IMG/VR virus record: IMGVR_UViG_3300025102_000279
Location: 1 to 24,474 of that record
Direction: 5' to 3' (one strand)
DNA length: 24,474 bases
From: a virus
Shown here: positions 15,939-22,256 of the stretch, in pieces
Layout: every line of letters starts with the position of its first letter
How positions within the stretch are numbered: position 1 is the first letter of the stretch
Notes under the pieces: model-generated
Databases searched by the model: none
Seen by the model: the letters and a program-made list of their open reading frames with translations, nothing else
What the model was told of the DNA's origin: nothing
Translations under genes and position numbers: made by a program

Positions 15939-16778
15939 TTATTCATTACCACTCTTTTTAGAGATTTTAATGCCAGAAAGACTTGGGTCTTCTGAAAATG
16001 AAACTTTTCCAATCGATACTGTTCGTTTAGTATTGTTGTTTAGTCCGACATATTCTGGAACGATATAAGCCTTAGTTACTAAAGATATTGTTGCTTTAGT
16101 AATTCGGTCTTGACCCATCTCAGACATTGTTTCAAATGAGTAAGAATCACCTTTTATTACAAACTTATATCTTTCACCAAAAGAACGACCTTGGAAAAAT
16201 ACAATTTGCTCTACAACTTTGTTAACTTGTTCCATATAGTCACACCAAACTATCACTTCATATTGTAAATCAACATAATCAGGTCTTTCAACTGACATAA
16301 ATTCTTTCTTTGGATTTTCTCCTGTCAGTATTGCAAATTGGTCGTACTTATTAAGTTTATTGTACTTTCTTTCAAAGAACTGATGTGTATCTTCGTTTTG
16401 TGCAACTTTTAATTTTGCTAAATCGGTGTTTACTGATAGATTATCTCTTTTAAAAACAATAACGGGAGTTAACATCATTCCGTTTTCGTCTCTCATAAAC
16501 CCATCTCGTTGTGCACTTGCCCACTTTTCAGGTGATGCATACATTACAGGAACAGGATAAAATCTTCCATCATCCTCAACAGTTGGTCTTACATCCTTTT
16601 CTAAAAAGTTTTTAAATGCAGAATCGATATCGTAAATACCAACACTTACATTTTTTACATTATCCTTATCCCTTCTAAACTGCTTTGCTTTATTTAATAT
16701 AGGGTCAGGTGATGTAGAAGATTGTGTTTGTATAATCTGAGGTTTCGAGTTGTCTGTATTTCTGTATTTAGTTGCCAT
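15939..16778 (-). CDS. 15: Tail terminator / sheath-completion protein (gp15-like)
   Basis: A 279-residue protein, close to T4 gp15 (272), which caps the finished tube and sheath and offers the joint to the head. The first 45 residues are polar and probably flexible. Then comes VSVGIYDIDSAFKNFLEKDVRPTVED...FYPVPVMYASPEKWASAQRDG...MMLTPVIVFKRDN, a pattern I associate with gp15-type proteins of marine T4-like phages, followed by a beta/alpha region (YVDLQYEVIVWCDYMEQVNKVVEQIVFF). The gene is third in a neck operon with gaps of only 3 bases, in the T4 order 13-14-15. The call rests on order, length and recalled pattern. Confidence 0.75.
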   Translation of the reverse strand: MATKYRNTDNSKPQIIQTQSSTSPDPILNKAKQFRRDKDNVKNVSVGIYDIDSAFKNFLEKDVRPTVEDDGRFYPVPVMYASPEKWASAQRDGFMRDENGMMLTPVIVFKRDNLSVNTDLAKLKVAQNEDTHQFFERKYNKLNKYDQFAILTGENPKKEFMSVERPDYVDLQYEVIVWCDYMEQVNKVVEQIVFFQGRSFGERYKFVIKGDSYSFETMSEMGQDRITKATISLVTKAYIVPEYVGLNNNTKRTVSIGKVSFSEDPSLSGIKISKKSGNE

Positions 16779-16781
16779 CGT

Positions 16782-17309
16782 TTATAGTCCCATTGGTACT
16801 TCGTTATCATTTTGGTTTGAATTACCGAATCTTGTTTCTACTAATTTAATACTTGTTTGTCTTGTAACATGACTATCACATATAATAGATACATTTAAAC
16901 CTTGAGTTTCACCACCATCCCAATACTGAGGATTCTTTCCTGCAAAGTATTGATATGAGTATGATGCGTCTATTAGATGATATTCATTATTCCATTGTAT
17001 AATATCACCAACTGCAGGTACTAAATCTTTTTCTTTTAATGTATCTCTTAAAAACTTAAACTGAACTTCACGAGAATATGATTGTCCAAACTCATCAGAT
17101 ATTTGTGCTGCTTGATTTCTTTCTACTAAACATGGTATTTTTATTGGATTGTGAAATACTTTATTGTCACCCTCACCATATAAATTAGATTTGGTTTCAG
17201 TAATCGCAACCATATAGTAATACACTTCTGTATCAATTATATCATTAATGAGTTCTTTGTTCAATTTATTAAACAAACTCATATCTCTTTGTCCACCGAA
17301 CAATGCCAT
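16782..17309 (-). CDS. 14: Neck / head-completion protein (gp14-like)
   Basis: A 175-residue protein starting MALFGGQRDMSLFNKLNKELINDIIDTEVYY (split here only by reading), followed by NLYGEGDNKVFHNPIKIPCLV, FGQSYSREVQFKFLRDTL and a beta segment ending YQYFAGKNP. This pattern is shared with proteins annotated as neck gp14 in marine T4-like phages as I recall them. It would sit in the collar between the portal vertex and the tail. T4 gp14 is longer (256 residues). It lies between the gp13- and gp15-like genes with 3-base gaps, which is the main support for the specific name. Confidence 0.72.
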   Translation of the reverse strand: MALFGGQRDMSLFNKLNKELINDIIDTEVYYYMVAITETKSNLYGEGDNKVFHNPIKIPCLVERNQAAQISDEFGQSYSREVQFKFLRDTLKEKDLVPAVGDIIQWNNEYHLIDASYSYQYFAGKNPQYWDGGETQGLNVSIICDSHVTRQTSIKLVETRFGNSNQNDNEVPMGL

Positions 17310-17312
17310 AAA

Positions 17313-18476
17313 TTACCCTATAAAAATTGGTCTTGGTACTCTGTTTAAAGTTTCCTCTAAGTATTCAGACTCTTCTTTTCTTGCTTCCATTAATGCTCTA
17401 CGAGAAGTTGATTCTAACATTTCTTTCAAGTCAGTTAACAAAGTTTCTTTTTCAGCCGAAGCTTCATTTCTTAAATCAGACCCATCAAGTGTTACATCTG
17501 CACCTGGTATAGGAATAGAACTAAATTTAGCTCTGATAGCACCTAACATCTCTTTTGCTAATGCTAATGCATATCGTGCAATCCATTGTTTACCTGCACT
17601 ATTGATATTAGTATATGTTAATCTTCCAAATGGTGCGTTTGATAAATCACTTACAACATTTGAATTTGCAATTGGTGATTTACTTTCACTTTCTAATGTA
17701 TAATCGAAATATACTTTTGCACCTGTATCTTTTCCTTGAGGGAATGGATATAATCTAATTCGTTGTCCATCTACATGGAATCCATATGATGATTTTCTAA
17801 TATAATCATTAAATTCGATTGCTTGTAATCTTAATAAGTCATCAAACATTGGTTGCATCATGAATGAAACACCTGGTGAGTAATTACCCCATCCAAAAGT
17901 TTCTAACATTTGTTGAGAACCTAATCCTGTTCCGATAAATGGGTCAAAGTATCTTATGATTGCTGGTGGTTGTGTATGGAATACTCGTCTAAGTACGATA
18001 CCATCATTTACTGAACCATTTTCTAAGTTCACCACATTTGCATCAGATAAATCATAAATCTGTTGACCTGCTACCATTTCAAAAGAACCTGTATATACTG
18101 TTACTCGTCCACCACTTAATGCTTCAGTACCATAATCTTTTGCGATACTAACCATACCATTTAGATTTGGTGCAATCTCAGTATCAGACAAATCAGTACC
18201 TAAAGCAGTACCTTGTATTGACAACATATTTTCTTTTGCTCTGTATTGATTTACTTGTGAAGAGTATTCGTTAGCTGCTTCTTCAAGACAAGTAAAAAAG
18301 TTTATATCTTGCAACTCGACATCTACGATTGGGTAACCCAATCTCTTCGCACACCATTCTGCTACTTTCGGAGCGTCATTCTGAAATTGAGTATCAGAAT
18401 CAAAGAATCCGAAAGGAGTTGATGAACCACTTGAAAATGAACCTGAACCAGGCCATATTGGAATGTTTACTGCCAT
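17313..18476 (-). CDS. 13: Neck / head-completion protein (gp13-like)
   Basis: A 387-residue protein of the T4 gp13 type, which joins the portal after DNA packaging. Recognisable parts are the N-terminal helical region (VAEWCAKRLGYPIVDVELQDINFFTCLEEAANEYSSQVNQY, broken by small loops) and the C-terminal helices (WIARYALALAKEMLGAIRAKF, then SSIPIPGADVTLDG and a charged helix ending in VPRPIFIG). It is longer than T4 gp13 (309 residues). The start is fixed by an AGGAG site 6 bases before the ATG and by a TATTTATA motif 18 bases upstream. It opens the neck operon directly after the collagen-modification cassette. Confidence 0.82.
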   Translation of the reverse strand: MAVNIPIWPGSGSFSSGSSTPFGFFDSDTQFQNDAPKVAEWCAKRLGYPIVDVELQDINFFTCLEEAANEYSSQVNQYRAKENMLSIQGTALGTDLSDTEIAPNLNGMVSIAKDYGTEALSGGRVTVYTGSFEMVAGQQIYDLSDANVVNLENGSVNDGIVLRRVFHTQPPAIIRYFDPFIGTGLGSQQMLETFGWGNYSPGVSFMMQPMFDDLLRLQAIEFNDYIRKSSYGFHVDGQRIRLYPFPQGKDTGAKVYFDYTLESESKSPIANSNVVSDLSNAPFGRLTYTNINSAGKQWIARYALALAKEMLGAIRAKFSSIPIPGADVTLDGSDLRNEASAEKETLLTDLKEMLESTSRRALMEARKEESEYLEETLNRVPRPIFIG

Positions 18477-18494
18477 TTAATTCTCCTCTATGTA

Positions 18495-18502
18495 TATAAA
18501 TA
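18495..18502 (-). promoter_or_regulatory. TATTTATA late-promoter-like motif (neck operon)
   Basis: Exact TATTTATA on the coding strand (CCATATTTATATAC), 18 bases upstream of the gp13-like ATG and followed by AGGAG. The flanks closely match those before the 200-residue hydroxylase gene. Confidence 0.6.
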
Positions 18503-18511
18503 TGGAAATAA

Positions 18512-20323
18512 TTAGCTTTCCCTATTTTCCATGAACGAAACTACAATATAACGAGTACCTTTAGTGGTTGCACGCGCCCCATGCTTATGAGTTATATTGC
18601 CAGGATGTAATGTTGCGTAACCAATTGGATTTTTTACTAACTTCTTTTGTCTTCTGAACCAAGTACCACCACCTTCGTATTCATCTAAATCTGATAGTTG
18701 TACTAAACAAGTAATATCTGCCCTATCGTGATGTATTCCCAAGTGTCCTTGTGCAGTTGGTATATATTTTGCTAAAAAGTTTTCGGAACTCATACTATCC
18801 CATCCTTTACCTTCTAACGCCCATAAATATATTGCAACTTGCATAACATAGTCTTTTAATACATCATTATATATCTCATCCATTCCAATTTCTGTTATCA
18901 ACATATCAGTTGTTGGATAATTTTCATGTCGGTCAAAAGTCCATTTATTAGAATGTTCGGCTTCTTCTCTAATCATTTTACAAAATTCTTCAGTAAATAA
19001 AGGAAATTGAAAACAACTATCAAATGGTTCATCTACTATCAAATCCCATTCCTTTGTACGAGCTGAATATGATATGAATTTTTTTGTCCACTCATCTTTG
19101 TTGTCCCAATATGTGTATAGTTCTGGATGAAGTTTTTCAAATCCAAAATCTTCTGGCGGAGTAAATCCTCTTGCCTCATCTGGTAACTTATCATTCACCA
19201 AATTATACCACTCTACATATCTGTCACTCCAATTTTGTTTTCTTGCAAATTGTTCAGCACTATCTAACAACTTCTTGTGTTCTTTTGCTTGTTGACTTGA
19301 AAAAGCAAATGCTGCGATAAATGTATATCGCATAAGGCCTGTATTTTTATTTTCCCATTTGTAGTTATCAGGGGAACTATCATCAAATGGGGTTTCACCT
19401 GACTCATGAGTATGTGAACTTATTAATGTACTTTTATTATCGAGTAAGTGTTTTAAATTACCTGTATCAGATGATAGAAGTTTAACTCTACCCATCATCA
19501 TTTCAAGAGCAGTTATACAATATGTTTCAGGATACTGAGATGGGTAAATCCACCACTCAGAAGATTTAATTTGTTTGTATAACTCAGATGGATTTAGTGA
19601 ACCTAAATAATGTACATCAAAGTCTCTTTCATAAGTTGGGTAATCTTTTTTTATTCGTTCTAAAGTGTCCCAATCATTAGTATAAGGTGGTGATGCAACC
19701 CACAAAGTTAAATTAGGATTAATCTTTTTTAAATCATCCCAAATATTTAACAGATTCCACAATCCTCTATCAGGTCCAGATGTGTAAATTACTTTGTCTT
19801 TAAATTTTTCTTGTTGGATGGAATCAAAGTCGGATGGGTTTATAGCATTTCCTATAACTTTAACCTTTTCAGAGTTTAAATTATATTTTTTCACTAATTG
19901 ACCCTTTTGCCACTCTGATACTGCGATTATATTTGTTAATTTAGGATGGTTTAGATAATCTACTCCATCATTTGGAAGAGTCTCACCATTATACCATGAA
20001 TAGAACTCTAAATTATGTATCCAAAAGTAAGAACTATCGAATGTTATATTTTTATCTTCTAAAACTTTAAAGTAATGAATGTAATTTGATGCAATAACAA
20101 CATCAAAGTGTTGATTGTTATCAATACTGTCATAATCAATAAATTTTAGATTATTTGTTTGACTATTTGAAACTTCACCTGTAATTATTACCTCGTGACC
20201 TTTCTTTTCAAACTCTTTAGCTAAGTTAATGACGCAATATTCAGAACCACCCATACCTTTTTGTTTTAGTATGGTGTCATTAATTGGTTCGTTTTGATAT
20301 CCTACTGTAAATAAAACTCTCAT
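18512..20323 (-). CDS. Fused GT-B glycosyltransferase and PLOD-like lysyl hydroxylase
   Basis: A 603-residue two-enzyme protein. Residues 1 to about 370 form a GT4-type glycosyltransferase: a Gly-rich MGGSE at 24-28, AVSEWQK at 134-140, and a YPETYCITALE segment with the EX7E pair E266/E274 that binds the sugar nucleotide. Residues about 430-603 form a 2-oxoglutarate/Fe(II) oxygenase. HHD at 531-533 gives iron ligands H531 and D533, YEGGGTWF (549-556) follows, then LHPG, THKHG with ligand H581, and TTKGTRYIVVSF with R591 for the 2-oxoglutarate carboxylate. These blocks closely match the C-terminal domain of animal procollagen-lysyl hydroxylases, including the ten-residue H-to-R spacing. Predicted role: hydroxylating lysines and attaching sugar on the adjacent collagen-like fibre. 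The ATG is 2 bases after the upstream stop. The domains are firm; the substrate is inferred. Confidence 0.88.
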   Translation of the reverse strand: MRVLFTVGYQNEPINDTILKQKGMGGSEYCVINLAKEFEKKGHEVIITGEVSNSQTNNLKFIDYDSIDNNQHFDVVIASNYIHYFKVLEDKNITFDSSYFWIHNLEFYSWYNGETLPNDGVDYLNHPKLTNIIAVSEWQKGQLVKKYNLNSEKVKVIGNAINPSDFDSIQQEKFKDKVIYTSGPDRGLWNLLNIWDDLKKINPNLTLWVASPPYTNDWDTLERIKKDYPTYERDFDVHYLGSLNPSELYKQIKSSEWWIYPSQYPETYCITALEMMMGRVKLLSSDTGNLKHLLDNKSTLISSHTHESGETPFDDSSPDNYKWENKNTGLMRYTFIAAFAFSSQQAKEHKKLLDSAEQFARKQNWSDRYVEWYNLVNDKLPDEARGFTPPEDFGFEKLHPELYTYWDNKDEWTKKFISYSARTKEWDLIVDEPFDSCFQFPLFTEEFCKMIREEAEHSNKWTFDRHENYPTTDMLITEIGMDEIYNDVLKDYVMQVAIYLWALEGKGWDSMSSENFLAKYIPTAQGHLGIHHDRADITCLVQLSDLDEYEGGGTWFRRQKKLVKNPIGYATLHPGNITHKHGARATTKGTRYIVVSFMENRES

Positions 20324-20325
20324 AT

Positions 20326-21612
20326 CTATTCTACTATATAATTAACAAATTCTTCGTTTTTACCATATCTGTCATAATCTCTATAACTGATATCTTTTAT
20401 TGAATGGTTTTTTTCATAATCCCACATCCAATCTTCTTTTCCTAATTCCTCAAATCTATCCTTTATTTGAGTATCATAATAATCTCTAATTAACCTTGCT
20501 CTTCGGTTAATATCAACTCTATTGTTGTCAACAGTAGAGTCCCCATTATTATATTGTACATATAACATTTTTTTAACATGAATAAATTTAGTTTCTAAAA
20601 ATGTTTTAATAATTAATTCTAAATCGTCTGCGACTGAAATATTTCTATTATGTCCTCTGATTTTATGATACACATCCCTATTCCAAACTCTACAATGGTT
20701 TGGCATTCCAATATTAAATCTAATTGTTTTTGGATTTATTTCAGGATAATGATGTACTAACCACTCTTTATCATCAATCTCTTGCCAAGTATGACCTGCG
20801 TAACCCCATACAAATCCATTCTCAGAATGACCATACCAATCATCACCTATGTAACCATATATTCTCGGTGAATTATCCTTTTCAACTTCAGTTACATCTG
20901 TATAAATAAATCCAGCATCTGTATGTTTCTTACTTGCATCAAGAACATCTTCTAAACAAGTTGATATTAACCAATCATCGTGGTCTAATTCAAATAACCA
21001 CTCACCATTACATAACATTGCCGCTCTATGTTTAGCCTCACCAACATTTCCACCTGATATTGGTGATATTCTATATGGTTTTACCCTATAATCTAATTTA
21101 GCTATATGATTTATCATTTGCCAAGTTAAATGATGGTCTTCTGGTGAATCATCTACCACAACCCACTCCCAATTCTGATATGATTGTTCTAATAGAGATT
21201 TGTATGTTCTAAATATTCTATTTTCAGTTTTATATGTTGGAGTGAATACTGATAATAGTGGTGAATCTTCATTACTATAAACTCTATTTGATTCACATGA
21301 CCAAAAAGTTGACTGACAAACTACATCATTTGCTATTACATTATCAGGATAAATTTCTTCTACATTAACTATCTTAGATTTTACAATATCATCGGTTACA
21401 TTTTGTAATTCCGATGGAAGTTCACCTATTACATAAATAATATCAGCTTTATGTTTAGATAAATGTGATTTCCAATTTTTAGCATCTCTGTATGAATAAA
21501 TTACAACATTTTCGAATAAATCTTCTTCGTGATAGATGTCGGATGTTAATTCGTATTTACCAAATCGTTTCCAACCATATACTAATGCCGTTGGTAAAGT
21601 AGTCTTTTGCAT
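20326..21612 (-). CDS. GT2-family glycosyltransferase
   Basis: A 428-residue protein whose core, from about residue 119, is a GT-A fold family 2 glycosyltransferase. LLSVFTPTYKTENRI opens the nucleotide-binding fold, WVVVDDSPED (150-159) follows, and LDHDDW supplies the metal-binding DxD (D210, D212). SVADDLEL (326-333) is at the place of the usual acceptor-site acidic pair. Residues 1-115 form an extra N-terminal region of unknown function with an alpha/beta look (ALVYGWKRFGKYEL, ADIIYVIGELP). The last 60 residues are charged and helical. No membrane segment is seen, so it should act in the cytoplasm on a soluble acceptor. The gene lies between the two hydroxylase genes with gaps of 2-3 bases. 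The acceptor is probably the collagen-like fibre, but a cell-surface glycan or DNA cannot be excluded. Confidence 0.87.
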   Translation of the reverse strand: MQKTTLPTALVYGWKRFGKYELTSDIYHEEDLFENVVIYSYRDAKNWKSHLSKHKADIIYVIGELPSELQNVTDDIVKSKIVNVEEIYPDNVIANDVVCQSTFWSCESNRVYSNEDSPLLSVFTPTYKTENRIFRTYKSLLEQSYQNWEWVVVDDSPEDHHLTWQMINHIAKLDYRVKPYRISPISGGNVGEAKHRAAMLCNGEWLFELDHDDWLISTCLEDVLDASKKHTDAGFIYTDVTEVEKDNSPRIYGYIGDDWYGHSENGFVWGYAGHTWQEIDDKEWLVHHYPEINPKTIRFNIGMPNHCRVWNRDVYHKIRGHNRNISVADDLELIIKTFLETKFIHVKKMLYVQYNNGDSTVDNNRVDINRRARLIRDYYDTQIKDRFEELGKEDWMWDYEKNHSIKDISYRDYDRYGKNEEFVNYIVE

Positions 21613-21615
21613 ATC

Positions 21616-22218
21616 TTATCTGTAAGGTTCACCACCAACCCATAAAACAAATGATTTTCGTATACCACTTGTTACGGGAGTTACTCTATGTAAATAAAAT
21701 GAAGGAAATAGAATCGCTGCTCCTTTTTGAGAAGGTGCGGTCATTTCTTTTCCAATATTAAATTGTAAGTCACCACCTTCGTATTCATTTGAATCTGAAA
21801 GTTGTACTGTTACTGATATTTTTCTTTGATTTTGTATTTCTATACCACAATCCATATGCCAATCATACCCACCTTCTTGACTTCCGTAATATTCAGTATA
21901 TTGAATTGATTCATTCATAGTAGATAAATCAAACTTCCACATTTTTTGATTTGCTTCTACAATCATATTGTGAAGTTTTTCATAAACCCATCCCCATTCT
22001 TGATTTTGAGGACACCATTTTACTCTTGATTTTCTATAATCTGATTTTTTTGATGATTCACCTTCACCTGTTGCTGCATCTTCAAATGGAAGAATTTTGG
22101 TCATTTGTTCTATTTGAGTTAATTCATTTGAATCAAATCCATCTGCGAACCAATAATAATCTGTGAAATTTACATCCCATCTATGAGGGTTTCTATCGAA
22201 TCCAAAATTTGCTCTCAT
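21616..22218 (-). CDS. PKHD-type 2-oxoglutarate/Fe(II) hydroxylase
   Basis: A 200-residue single-domain oxygenase with a full set of active-site residues. YDWHMDCG gives iron ligands H121 and D123, RKISVTVQLSDSNEYEGGDL (132-151) forms the core strands, FYLHRV gives H177, and GIRKSFVLWVGG gives R187 for 2-oxoglutarate. The pattern is that of PKHD-type (prolyl 4-hydroxylase superfamily) enzymes, and its length is normal for that group. Such genes are frequent in marine phages, usually without a known substrate. Here it is the first gene after the collagen-like fibre and starts a three-gene cassette, so the fibre is the natural candidate substrate, at Lys, Pro or another residue. A TATTTATA motif lies 19 bases before the ATG. 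Confidence 0.9.
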   Translation of the reverse strand: MRANFGFDRNPHRWDVNFTDYYWFADGFDSNELTQIEQMTKILPFEDAATGEGESSKKSDYRKSRVKWCPQNQEWGWVYEKLHNMIVEANQKMWKFDLSTMNESIQYTEYYGSQEGGYDWHMDCGIEIQNQRKISVTVQLSDSNEYEGGDLQFNIGKEMTAPSQKGAAILFPSFYLHRVTPVTSGIRKSFVLWVGGEPYR

Positions 22219-22237
22219 AACTTTTTTAATGTTTGTA

Positions 22238-22245
22238 TATAAATA
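22238..22245 (-). promoter_or_regulatory. TATTTATA late-promoter-like motif (modification cassette)
   Basis: Exact TATTTATA on the coding strand (TCATATTTATATAC), between the collagen-like stop and the hydroxylase ATG, 19 bases upstream of the latter. It would let the cassette be transcribed as a late unit of its own. Confidence 0.55.
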
Positions 22246-22256
22246 TGAAAAATAAT

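Noticed and set aside
18512-22218. Cassette as a DNA-base hydroxylation/glycosylation system, as with T4 glucosyl-hydroxymethylcytosine
   Set aside because: The oxygenase motifs match protein (lysyl/prolyl) hydroxylases rather than the TET/JBP group, and the cassette adjoins a collagen-like gene; not fully excluded but less likely.
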